Source: SAR202 cluster bacterium Io17-Chloro-G2 (lineage in GTDB: Bacteria; Chloroflexota; Dehalococcoidia; Lucifugimonadales; UBA3495). From it: a stretch of DNA of 45,634 nt. Positions 7,743 to 15,595 of the stretch are shown here, piece after piece (position 1 is the stretch's first letter; the number at the start of each line of letters is the position of its first letter). The stretch spans positions 1 through 45,634 of the forward strand of contig MUCP01000040.1 in assembly GCA_002816875.1 (NCBI GenBank), in the 5' to 3' direction. The notes beneath the pieces were generated by a model. It had not been told where the DNA came from, did no database searches, and saw only the letters and a list, made by a program, of their open reading frames with translations. The translations under genes were made by a program, and so were the position numbers.

Positions 7743-10055
7743 TTACCCCCCAACCTCCCGCAAAGCCGCCCAAATCTTCTCCGGCGTCAGGGGCGTGTCT
7801 ATGTGGCGCACCCCCGCCGACGCTAGGGCGTCCATGACGGCGTTGGCTACGGCTACGGGGGCGGCCAGGGTGGGCAGCTCGCCGATGCCTTTCAGGCCAT
7901 AGGGGGTCAGGTCAGATAGGGTCTCGACGCTGTCCAGGTCCAGGTCTGGCATGTTGGACGATCTGGGCAGGGCATAGTCCATCAGGCTGCCGGTCAGCGG
8001 CTGGCCGTCGGGGGTGTACTCCATGCCTTCCCACAGCGCCTGGCCGATACCCTGGGCGATGGCCCCCTGCGCCTGGCCCTCGGCCAATAGGGGATTGATC
8101 ACCTTTCCGGTGTCGTGGACCCCGATGTATTTCAATATCTCCACGTGACCCGTCTCCTGGGACACCTGGACCACCGCTACGTGGGCCGCGAAGGCGTAGG
8201 GGCTCCTGTTCAGCGTGTTGCTGCCTACGAAGTCCAGCGCCGGCTCCTGGCCCGGCGGCAACAGTTCCTCGTCGTAGGCGGCGGCGGCCACCCGGTTGAA
8301 TGGAACCTCACTCTGGGGATCAATGCGGTTGTAGGCGCGCCCTTCTTCCAGAACAACGTCCTCGGCGGGGCAATCCAGCAGATGGGCCGCGATGGCCAGC
8401 AGTTTGGACCGAGCTTCCTCCAAGACCTTGTACAACGCCGAGCCGCCGGCGATGAGCCCCCGGCTGCCGGAAGTGCCCCCGCCGTGGGGCAGAACGTCAG
8501 TGTCGCTGTGCAGAACCACGATGTCCGCAGGGGTGACGCCCAACTCGTCGGCAGCCATCTGGGCGAAGGTGGTCTCGGTGCCCTGGCCGTGGGGCGAAAG
8601 GCCGGTGTGAATGGTGACCGCCCCGGAAGCGTCGATGATCACCCTGGCGTGGTCGGTGAGGCGGGTGACGCGGCCTCCCGATCCCTTCACCACCGTGGCC
8701 AATCCCACGCCGATTAGGGGCTGACCAGGCCGTGGCGTCTCCCGGGAGCGTTCCCGCCAGCCCTGGTAATCCGCCATTGCCAGCGCCTTATCGAGGGCTT
8801 TGCCGTAGTCGCCCGAGTCATAGGCGATCCCCGTCGGCGTTTCGTGGGGAAACGATTCCGGCGCGATAAAATTCTTCCGGCGCACGTCCACCGGGTCCAT
8901 GCCCAGGTCGGCGGCGATGAGGTCCATGATCCGTTCCATGCAAAAAGCGGCTTCGGGACCGCCGGCGCCCCGGTAGGCCCCGGTGGGGGTCTTGTTGGTG
9001 ACCACCCCTTTGACCTCCACGCTCATCGCCGGGGTCATGTAGGGGCCGGCCAGGCGGTGGCTGGTCAAAACGGGAATGGTGGGCGTGGACAGGAAAAAGT
9101 AAGCCCCCAGATCAGCGACGATGCTGACCTTGATGCCCAACAACTCGCCGTCGTTTTTGACCGCCGCTTCCACGTCTACGGTGTAACCCCTGCCATGGAA
9201 AGCCAGCATGTTCTCCTGCCTGTCTTCCACCCATTTCACCGGCCTTTCCAGTTGCAGCGATATGTATGGTATGGCCAGCTCTTCGGGAAAGAAGCATCCC
9301 TTCTCGCCGAAACCGCCGCCCACGTCGGGGGCAACCACCCGGACGCCGCTTTCGGTGCGGCCTAGCAGATGCACCAGGTGTTCTCGTATCTCGTGGGGAT
9401 GCTGGGTGGAGTCCCACACCGTCAGCAAGTCTTGCCTTTTTTGATAGTCGGCCAACAAACCCCTGGGCTCCATGGGCGCCGGGGCCAGCCGCTGAACGTC
9501 AAAGCTCTGTCGAACCACCCGGTCCGCCTGGCCGAAGGCCGCATCCAAGCCGCCGCCGGAGTTGACGGTTTGCAATGCCAGGTTATTGGCGATGTCCGCG
9601 TGCACCACAGGCGCGTCAGGCTGCAATCCCTCAGCGGGGTCGATGACGGCGGGCAGGGGCTCATATGCCACCTGGATCAGCTCGATACCGTCCCGGGCGC
9701 ATTGAAGATTCTCGGCCACCACGACCGCTACCGCCTGGCCCACGTAAGCCACCTTGTCTTTGGCCAAAACCGGATGGGGCGGCGGGCGCATGTGGGCGTA
9801 CTCGCGATTCTCCGTCCTGGTGGGAAGGACCTGGCTCACGCCGGTGATGTCGGCGGCGGTGAACACGGCAACCACCCCCGGGGCGCGTAGAGCCTGGCCG
9901 GCGTCGATGGACGCGATCCGGGCGTGGGCGTGGGGACTGCGCAGGACCAGAGCGTGGAGCATACCCGGAAGCTTTATGTCATCCACGTAGGATCCCTGGC
10001 CAATGAGAAGCCGGTGGTCTTCGAACCTCTTCAATGGCTGGCCAGTATAGGGCAT
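7743..10055 (-). CDS. Xanthine dehydrogenase/CO dehydrogenase-type molybdopterin-binding large subunit
   Basis: A 770-residue molybdenum hydroxylase large subunit with the two Ald_Xan_dh_C domains in order. Visible motifs are G-G-G-F-G-E-K-G (246-253), A-Y-R-G-A-G-G (360-366) at the position of the CoxL signature, G-L-S-P-H-G-Q-G-T-E-T-T-F-A-Q, and the catalytic glutamate Glu726 in K-G-I-G-E. The A-Y-R-G-A-G form resembles the form-II-like (not the A-Y-R-C-S-F-R carbon-monoxide) group, so I would call it an aldehyde or N-heterocycle hydroxylase rather than a CO dehydrogenase. The start follows an aggag site six bases upstream. The FAD and 2Fe-2S subunits that normally accompany it are not in the window. 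The substrate is unknown. Confidence 0.92.
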   Translation of the reverse strand: MPYTGQPLKRFEDHRLLIGQGSYVDDIKLPGMLHALVLRSPHAHARIASIDAGQALRAPGVVAVFTAADITGVSQVLPTRTENREYAHMRPPPHPVLAKDKVAYVGQAVAVVVAENLQCARDGIELIQVAYEPLPAVIDPAEGLQPDAPVVHADIANNLALQTVNSGGGLDAAFGQADRVVRQSFDVQRLAPAPMEPRGLLADYQKRQDLLTVWDSTQHPHEIREHLVHLLGRTESGVRVVAPDVGGGFGEKGCFFPEELAIPYISLQLERPVKWVEDRQENMLAFHGRGYTVDVEAAVKNDGELLGIKVSIVADLGAYFFLSTPTIPVLTSHRLAGPYMTPAMSVEVKGVVTNKTPTGAYRGAGGPEAAFCMERIMDLIAADLGMDPVDVRRKNFIAPESFPHETPTGIAYDSGDYGKALDKALAMADYQGWRERSRETPRPGQPLIGVGLATVVKGSGGRVTRLTDHARVIIDASGAVTIHTGLSPHGQGTETTFAQMAADELGVTPADIVVLHSDTDVLPHGGGTSGSRGLIAGGSALYKVLEEARSKLLAIAAHLLDCPAEDVVLEEGRAYNRIDPQSEVPFNRVAAAAYDEELLPPGQEPALDFVGSNTLNRSPYAFAAHVAVVQVSQETGHVEILKYIGVHDTGKVINPLLAEGQAQGAIAQGIGQALWEGMEYTPDGQPLTGSLMDYALPRSSNMPDLDLDSVETLSDLTPYGLKGIGELPTLAAPVAVANAVMDALASAGVRHIDTPLTPEKIWAALREVGG

Positions 10056-10144
10056 TTTGGTCTCCTTTTCAGGTGCAAAAGAAGGGGAATGGGACTATGG
10101 GGATCGAACTGTTTACATATTAGCATTCGCCTTGGTCCACGGCA

Positions 10145-10214
10145 GCCCTCACCCAGCCCTCGATTTCGTTAAGGGCATCCCTCTCCCAGTGGGAGAGGGA
10201 CCGAGGGTGAGGGC
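10145..10214. repeat. Palindromic repeat, family C copy 1 (ccctcaccc/ccctctccc type)
   Basis: Outer arms gccctcaccc and gggtgagggc enclose an inner perfect arm pair ccctctccc/gggagaggg. A second copy lies at 11362-11429. This one lies in the divergent gap between the molybdenum hydroxylase and the BNR gene, about 90 bases upstream of either start. Confidence 0.75.
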
Positions 10215-10307
10215 TCGTTGACAAGCCAGTCATGTTCTGTTGGAATGAGCCCATCTCAAGACAGGCCGGCCCCCTTTTTCCCGATTGCCGGCTGAAAGGA
10301 AGAGGTT

Positions 10308-11357
10308 ATGGCGGCACAAACGTCTGGAAACCGCAAGTCCTACGCTTACGTCGGTTTGGCCGGCGAGACGGCGCCCGGAAGAACGGTCAAGTCTGGCCTG
10401 TACCGCATGGCCGACGGCGACAGCCAGTGGGAATTGGCAACCAACGGTCTGCCCGAGGCCCCGGCCATCCGGGCCATCGCGGTGCATCCCCTGAAGCCCG
10501 AGATCGTCTACGCGGGCACCCAGGATGGACCCTACCGCAGCACCGACCACGGAGACCACTGGGAGAAGGTCAACGTTCCAGGCCGGGGTCTGCCGGTGTG
10601 GTCGATCCTATATGACTCCCGGGATTCAAACGTCATGTATGCCGGGTACGAGGCCTGCCAGATCTACCGCAGTGAAGACGGCGGCGACAACTGGCGGCAG
10701 CTACCCATCAGCGTCCGGTTTCCCGAGATCACCTTGGGCCCTGGAGCCAACTCGGCCAAACGAGTGTTGATGATGTCGGCCAGCACCGCCGACCCCAACG
10801 AGCTTTACGCGGCGATCGAGGTGGGCGGCCTGATACGCACCCAAGACGGCGGGGAGCACTGGGAGAACCTTAGCCACGGCCAGTACGTCAACGACGACGA
10901 GGTGGACATGCACGGGGTGCTGGCCAGCACCCTTCGTCCCGGCGCCGTGTTCGGCATCGGCCGGGCGGGCCTGTTCAGCAGCACCGACCGGGGAGAGCAC
11001 TGGAGCTACATCACCCTGGGACCCATGAACCCAAAGGGGCAAACCTATTGCCGCTGCATACGAGAGAACCCCGGCGACCCCCGGAACATCTGGGTGGCGG
11101 CCGGCGGCAACTTCCAGAGCGAGAAGGGCGTTTTGTTCCGCAGCAAGGACGGCGGCCTTAACTGGGAGCAGGCAGACATGGGAGTGGAGCCCAAGAGCAC
11201 CATGTTCTCGGTGACCATGGACACAAACCAGCCCAACCACATGTGGTGCGCGGCCAGCGGCGGCGAAGTTTGGGCCAGCCGGGACTCTGGAGACACCTGG
11301 ACCGCCCACCCGCTGCCCGAGGGGGCCACACAGGTTTATTCGCTGGCCTGCGGATAA
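10308..11357 (+). CDS. BNR-repeat (sialidase/VPS10-like beta-propeller) protein
   Basis: A 349-residue protein made of repeated blades, each with an Asp-box-like S-x-D-x-G-x-x-W motif: S-T-D-H-G-D-H-W-E, S-E-D-G-G-D-N-W-R, T-Q-D-G-G-E-H-W-E, S-T-D-R-G-E-H-W-S, S-K-D-G-G-L-N-W-E, S-R-D-S-G-D-T-W-T. The blades alternate with I-V-Y-A-G-T or V-M-Y-A-G-Y strands. This is the BNR/photosystem-II-stability-like propeller. No signal peptide or membrane segment is visible, so it appears cytosolic, which is unusual for glycosidase-like propellers. Catalytic sialidase residues are not evident. A purine-rich ribosome site (gaaaggaagagg) precedes the ATG. It begins the plus-strand run that continues with the asparaginase-like gene, but a repeat with terminator character separates them. 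Confidence 0.8.
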   Translation: MAAQTSGNRKSYAYVGLAGETAPGRTVKSGLYRMADGDSQWELATNGLPEAPAIRAIAVHPLKPEIVYAGTQDGPYRSTDHGDHWEKVNVPGRGLPVWSILYDSRDSNVMYAGYEACQIYRSEDGGDNWRQLPISVRFPEITLGPGANSAKRVLMMSASTADPNELYAAIEVGGLIRTQDGGEHWENLSHGQYVNDDEVDMHGVLASTLRPGAVFGIGRAGLFSSTDRGEHWSYITLGPMNPKGQTYCRCIRENPGDPRNIWVAAGGNFQSEKGVLFRSKDGGLNWEQADMGVEPKSTMFSVTMDTNQPNHMWCAASGGEVWASRDSGDTWTAHPLPEGATQVYSLACG

Positions 11358-11361
11358 AGAA

Positions 11362-11429
11362 AAACGCCCTCACCCCGGCCTTCGGCCACCCCTCTCCCTG
11401 AGGGAGAGGGGCCTGAGGTGAGGGCGTTT
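11362..11429 (+). terminator. Family C palindromic repeat copy 2, probable terminator of the BNR gene
   Basis: Starting four bases after the BNR stop codon, aaacgccctcacc (11362-11374) pairs perfectly over 13 bases with 11417-11429. Inside it is a cctctccctgagggagagg core. The right arm ends in gttt followed by attct, so the repeat probably serves as the intrinsic terminator. Confidence 0.65.
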
Positions 11430-11484
11430 ATTCTGCCCAGCCGCATCTCTGGGTTGAAAGTCACCACCCGCACAGGAGACCATG

Positions 11485-13077
11485 ATGGCCAAGCCCAAGA
11501 TCGCCGTGTTTTCCGGTCCCACCGCCACCATCGCCAACTCTCCTACATTGGTGACCAGCAACAAGGGCCGGCTTCCCGGGGAACGTGAGATCGCCGGCCG
11601 CTACGACCACCTGGTGGCCCAGCTTCTGCACGAACCGGTGACTATCAAGATCCGCAAGCATTCAGCTCACCCATTGGAGGAAGACGCCAAAGCCGTCTAC
11701 CACGATGACGGCAACGACTACTACGAGGTGGAGCTAAGGCCGGAGGACGGTCCCTACCTGCTGCCCTACATGGCCCGGCGGGCCAACGGCTCTGGCAAGG
11801 GAGCTCCTTTCGAAGACGGCGACTTACTGGACCCTGCGTTAGAATTCGGAGGTAGGCAGTTCTTCTATCCCGACGCGTCGCGCATCTTCGCCGACATCGA
11901 CCGAACCATTTCCGGACGGGACGAGCACGGCGCTCCCAATATTCTGGAGCGGCAAGCCGACTACGAATTTATCCGGGCCCTGCCGCCGTCGGGGTATACC
12001 GCAGAGGGCGAGGTGGCCGGGAAGGACTACTTTCCCTACAAACCATATGCCATCAGCCGCCGCTCCCGGTACCGCGACCTGGCCAGGGTCACCAACACGG
12101 TCCAGTCTTGCCTGGCCTCGGGCCAATACGCCGGAGGTCTCTGGCTGGAGGGCAGCCCCACGGTGGAGGAAACCACCTACTGGCTCAGCATGTTGATAGA
12201 CACCAACCTGCCCATCGCCGGGATCGCGGCCCAGAGGCCCCACGGCCAACTGGCCAACGACGGGGACCGGAACATCGTGGACGCGGTGGAATACGTACTT
12301 TCCGGCCAAGGGAACGGTCTAGGGGCCGTGGGAGTGCAGGACGAGCGCATCTACGCGGCACGGGAGTTCAAGAAGGCCGACGACCGTCCCGGCAACTACA
12401 AAGCCACCGGCGGCCACGGCGGAATTTTGGGCACGGTGGGACCTCCGGTCACCATCTGGTACAAGCCCAATTACCAACACACCGCCGCCTCGGACGTGAA
12501 CCTGAGCCGGCTGCCCCAGGATTTGGTTTTTCAAGATACGGCGAATACGGCTTCGGCCACCACCGTGCAGATCAAGAATCCCGACGGCACCTTGCGGCCC
12601 AACTGCATCCCCAGGGTGAGCATCGTCAAATACGGCTCCTACATGGATGAGGACGACACCCAGAATCCCGACGATGAAGTGGACATCATCGCCCGCATCC
12701 AGAAGGCGCTGGCAGACCAGGGGACCGCTGATGGATCCAGGCCTCAGATGCACGGCCTGGTTCTAGAGGGTACATCCCCTTACGGGATGGGGTCGGGTTC
12801 CCAGATGGCGGCCCTGGCCATTGCCACATTCAGCGGTCTGCCGGTGGTCCGGGTGGGCCGCGCCGATCCCGGTGGACGGGTCCCCGCCGACCGGGGCGGC
12901 CACACCATCGCCGGAAGCAACCTGGACGCCAACAAAGCGCGGTTGCTGTTGATGGCGGCGATGATGAAACTGGGCCGCCTGCCCAAGGCTGAACAACCTA
13001 GAAATCCCAGCCGGAAAGAACAGGACGCGGTGGCCGCGAAGCTGGCGGAGTACCAGCAGATATTCGAAAATCACTAA
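11485..13077 (+). CDS. Divergent asparaginase-fold amidohydrolase
   Basis: About 530 residues, compared with roughly 330 for bacterial L-asparaginases. The N-terminal F-S-G-P-T-A-T-I-A aligns with the asparaginase hinge G-G-T-I-A, so the nucleophilic threonine is kept. The stretch L-W-L-E-G-S-P-T-V-E-E-T-T-Y-W-L corresponds to the family's G-T-D-T-x-E-E but has Ser-Pro in place of Thr-Asp. The A-R-E-F-K-K segment keeps the active-site lysine region. The C-terminal G-S-N-L-D-A-N-K-A-R-L-L-L-M matches the end of the family fold. Extra sequence of about 120 residues (about 40-160) sits between hinge and elbow. Two ATGs lie in tandem; the ribosome site caggag is three bases before the first and six before the second, so I start at the second. 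The loss of the Asp suggests a substrate other than asparagine. Confidence 0.72.
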   Translation: MAKPKIAVFSGPTATIANSPTLVTSNKGRLPGEREIAGRYDHLVAQLLHEPVTIKIRKHSAHPLEEDAKAVYHDDGNDYYEVELRPEDGPYLLPYMARRANGSGKGAPFEDGDLLDPALEFGGRQFFYPDASRIFADIDRTISGRDEHGAPNILERQADYEFIRALPPSGYTAEGEVAGKDYFPYKPYAISRRSRYRDLARVTNTVQSCLASGQYAGGLWLEGSPTVEETTYWLSMLIDTNLPIAGIAAQRPHGQLANDGDRNIVDAVEYVLSGQGNGLGAVGVQDERIYAAREFKKADDRPGNYKATGGHGGILGTVGPPVTIWYKPNYQHTAASDVNLSRLPQDLVFQDTANTASATTVQIKNPDGTLRPNCIPRVSIVKYGSYMDEDDTQNPDDEVDIIARIQKALADQGTADGSRPQMHGLVLEGTSPYGMGSGSQMAALAIATFSGLPVVRVGRADPGGRVPADRGGHTIAGSNLDANKARLLLMAAMMKLGRLPKAEQPRNPSRKEQDAVAAKLAEYQQIFENH

Positions 13078-13109
13078 TCGTCTGAGTTAACCGAACATTT
13101 TCTGGAAAA

Positions 13110-13157
13110 TGTCATGCTGATCCAGCCCCGATCTCGATCGGGGCGAAGCATCTGGGG
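13110..13157. repeat. Intergenic repeat, family B copy 1
   Basis: A gtcatgctgatccagccccg element with an internal ccccgatc/gatcgggg palindrome and a gaagcatctgggg end. Related copies occur at 42756-42803 (reversed) and 45421-45466. This one lies between the asparaginase-like and hydantoinase genes. Confidence 0.65.
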
Positions 13158-13245
13158 AAGGGCACCCCGCCCCCTTAGGTGCTCTACGACCCGCAGCGAC
13201 ACCCTTACACATCTGGCGAGTTAACTGAAAACCAGGAGGCCAAAC

Positions 13246-14697
13246 ATGCTAGACATGATCATCAAAGGCGGGACAGTGGTCACGCCGGCCGGCGCAGGCG
13301 AATGGGACATCGGCATCCAAGGCGAAAAGATCGTGGCGGTGACCCTGCCTGGGGTCCTGCCCGAAGAAAACGCCACCATCATGGACGTGACGGGAAAGAT
13401 AGTGGTTCCCGGTGGCATCGAAGCCCACGCCCACGCGGCGGCCAACGTGCAGCCCGGCGCCAGGCAATTGGTCGAGGGCACGCCCAACGCCGGACCCGCA
13501 GACCACTCCTTGGGCGCCATTTGGGGCGGCACCACCACGGTGATCGACTTCGCGCCGGTGCCCAACGAAGGGGACCTAGCGGCGGGCGTCCACGACTTCC
13601 TGACACCCTGGCAGGGCAACGCTTATACCGACTATTCCACCCACTGCATCTATTCCAACCGGAACACCCCCGACGCCATCTCCCGGTACAAAGAGCTTTT
13701 GGACGCCGGTTTCCCCAGCATCAAGGTTTTCACCACCGACATCCGCCCGCCCGAAGGCCGGGTCAACACTCTGACCCCCGGCGGCAAGACCGACGCCGGA
13801 CGCATCGAGCACATCATGGCCGAGATCGCCCGCCACGGCGGCGTCCTGGCGGTCCACGGGGAAGACGACGAGTTGGTGATGTACAACTACCTGCTGGCCC
13901 AGCAGCGGGGCCATTGGGACTGGTACAACGTCCACATGATCCACTCCAAGACGGTGGAGGACCTGGCCTTTCAGAACGTGCTGCGCCTGGCCGAGCGCAC
14001 CGGCGTGGGTATGTATTTTGTCCACGTAACCGCCAAAGAGGGTTTGGACGCCATTTCCGAGGCCCGCAGCCGGGGCATGCCCGTCTATGGCGAGGTGCTG
14101 ACCCTGGCATTGTCCTTCAACTGCGACCGGTACAAAGAGGAAGACGGAATGAAGTACCACACCTATCCGTCGTTGAAGTACGAAGACGACCGCCTGGAGC
14201 TTTGGAAGGGGCTGCACCGGTCGGACCTGGCGTTCACTGCCACCGACAGCAGCTTCACCACCTACCTGGACAAGATCGCCGGTCGCGACGTGGTCAGCGT
14301 GCGCGGCGGCAACATCGGTATCGAGATACGCATGGGGGTCAACTACACCGAGGCGGTGGTCAAGCAGGGCATGTCCCTGGAACGTTACGCCGAAGTCACC
14401 TCCACCAACGCTGCCAAGGTGCTGGGCCTCTACCCCCGAAAAGGCGTGATCGCCGCGGGCAGCGACGCCGACATCACCGTCATCGACCCGTCAATCAAAA
14501 AGACCCTGAGCATCAACGATCTCCATGTCCGGGACTACAGCCCGTGGGAGGGTTGGGAAGTAGAGGGCTGGCCCACCACGGTGATGCTGCGGGGTAAGAT
14601 AATGGTGGACAACGGCCAACTCTTGGGCGACGGCAACGTGGGCCAACTCATCCCCCGTAAAGTAGACTCCCGGGTGCTCCAGAGACCGGCGTTTTAA
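13246..14697 (+). CDS. Hydantoinase/dihydropyrimidinase-family amidohydrolase
   Basis: A 483-residue cyclic amidohydrolase with every metal-site residue of the hydantoinase family: His61 and His63 in E-A-H-A-H, the lysine to be carboxylated Lys160 in S-I-K-V-F, His204 in V-H-G-E, His260 in F-V-H-V-T, and Asp334 in T-A-T-D-S-S-F. The N-terminal M-I-I-K-G-G-T-V-V and C-terminal G-V-I-A-A-G-S-D-A-D-I-T-V-I-D are the flanking beta-sandwich. It would open cyclic ureides, imides or dihydropyrimidines in the cytosol, using two divalent metals. A strong caggagg site precedes the ATG. It follows the asparaginase-like gene on the same strand (168-base gap), so both may serve one amide-degrading route. 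A dihydroorotase role is less likely given the S-I-K motif and length. Confidence 0.87.
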   Translation: MLDMIIKGGTVVTPAGAGEWDIGIQGEKIVAVTLPGVLPEENATIMDVTGKIVVPGGIEAHAHAAANVQPGARQLVEGTPNAGPADHSLGAIWGGTTTVIDFAPVPNEGDLAAGVHDFLTPWQGNAYTDYSTHCIYSNRNTPDAISRYKELLDAGFPSIKVFTTDIRPPEGRVNTLTPGGKTDAGRIEHIMAEIARHGGVLAVHGEDDELVMYNYLLAQQRGHWDWYNVHMIHSKTVEDLAFQNVLRLAERTGVGMYFVHVTAKEGLDAISEARSRGMPVYGEVLTLALSFNCDRYKEEDGMKYHTYPSLKYEDDRLELWKGLHRSDLAFTATDSSFTTYLDKIAGRDVVSVRGGNIGIEIRMGVNYTEAVVKQGMSLERYAEVTSTNAAKVLGLYPRKGVIAAGSDADITVIDPSIKKTLSINDLHVRDYSPWEGWEVEGWPTTVMLRGKIMVDNGQLLGDGNVGQLIPRKVDSRVLQRPAF

Positions 14698-14700
14698 TGG

Positions 14701-14802
14701 GAAACCTCCCCTAAATCCCCTCCTTCGTAAGGAGGGGACCAATCTCCCCTGGAGGGGACCAGTCTCCCCCTTTCGCAAAGGGGGATTAAGGGGGATTTCC
14801 CC
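14701..14802. repeat. Composite palindromic repeat, family D copy 2
   Basis: Two tandem hairpins: cctccttcgtaaggagg with its aaatcccc flank, and ctccccctttcgcaaagggg with ggattaagggggattt. They are joined by a duplicated segment (ggaggggaccaatctcccct and ggaggggaccagtctccccc). This looks like a nested or duplicated insertion of the element seen at 4231. It directly follows the hydantoinase stop codon. Confidence 0.7.
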
Positions 14803-14817
14803 CGTTACGAGGAACCC

Positions 14818-15426
14818 ATGCCAAATGAAAACAAAAGGCCGCCGGACAACCTGACCCGATGCCCCTGGGTGGACCTTACTAAAGAGGACTACATCCGCTA
14901 CCATGATCTGGAGTGGGGCGTGCCTGTCTACAACGACCGCCTGCTGTTTGAATTCATTACTCTGGAAGGGGCCCAGGCCGGGTTGAGTTGGTACACCGTT
15001 CTGCGCAAGCGAGAGAATTACCGCGCCCTGTTCGATGGTTTTGACCCGGTGAAGGTGGCCGCATACGACCAGCAACGAATCGAATCCCTGCTACTGGACC
15101 CGGGAATCATTCGCAACCGGCAGAAGGTGACGGCGACGGTGAACAATGCCCAGAGGTTCCTGGAAGTCCAGAAGGAATTCGGCAGCTTCAGCGATTATAT
15201 TTGGACGTTTGTCGGCGGTAAACCAAAGGTCAGCGAACTTCGAGAAGAGAGCGATTTCCAAGCCACCACTGCCGAATCCGACGCCATGTGCAAGGACCTG
15301 CGGCAGCGCGGGTTCAAATTCGTTGGCTCCACCATCTGTTACGCCCACATGCAGGCCACCGGCATGGTCAACGACCACACCATTGGCTGCTTTCGTCGCC
15401 AGCCGATCATTGACGGATATGGATAA
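14818..15426 (+). CDS. tag: DNA-3-methyladenine glycosylase I
   Basis: A 202-residue helix-hairpin-helix superfamily glycosylase that removes 3-methyladenine from DNA in base excision repair. The four zinc ligands are in place: Cys15 in R-C-P-W, His29 in Y-H-D-L-E-W-G, and His187/Cys191 in N-D-H-T-I-G-C-F. The family signature E-G-A-Q-A-G-L-S-W follows F-E-F-I-T-L. The N-terminal extension of about ten residues relative to the E. coli protein is small. It begins 16 bases after the composite repeat, so it may have its own promoter or rely on read-through from the hydantoinase. No link to the neighbouring catabolic genes is expected from its function. Confidence 0.93.
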   Translation: MPNENKRPPDNLTRCPWVDLTKEDYIRYHDLEWGVPVYNDRLLFEFITLEGAQAGLSWYTVLRKRENYRALFDGFDPVKVAAYDQQRIESLLLDPGIIRNRQKVTATVNNAQRFLEVQKEFGSFSDYIWTFVGGKPKVSELREESDFQATTAESDAMCKDLRQRGFKFVGSTICYAHMQATGMVNDHTIGCFRRQPIIDGYG

Positions 15427-15462
15427 GAAACCGGCCAAAAACAGCGTTGTTAATCCAGAAAA

Positions 15463-15543
15463 TCCTTCGAAAGGCTCAGGACGAACGGGCGGAAATAACC
15501 TCATCCGTTCGTGGTGACCCCGATGTAATCGGGGCGAACCACC
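15463..15543. repeat. Palindromic intergenic repeat, family A copy 2 (with inner ccccgat hairpin)
   Basis: One half-site tccttcgaaaggctcaggac is followed by the opposite-facing ccgttcgtggtgaccccgat. Within the second half, the usual gagcctgtcgaa is replaced by a ccccgatgtaatcgggg hairpin. The same variant lies in copy 4 at 27909-27989. It lies 50 bases upstream of the PLP-enzyme gene. Confidence 0.75.
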
Positions 15544-15595
15544 TTTAGGAATAGTAACCGAGGGATGGACACTCAAACCATGAAAGGAGAAGACC

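Noticed and set aside
7743..10055. Form I carbon monoxide dehydrogenase (coxL)
   Set aside because: The active-site loop reads A-Y-R-G-A-G-G instead of A-Y-R-C-S-F-R and the coxM/coxS genes are not adjacent.
13179..14597. A 472-codon open frame overlapping the hydantoinase in another plus-strand frame
   Set aside because: Extremely rich in Arg, Gly, His and Pro with no family motif, while the overlapping frame has a complete hydantoinase active site; it is a GC-driven shadow.
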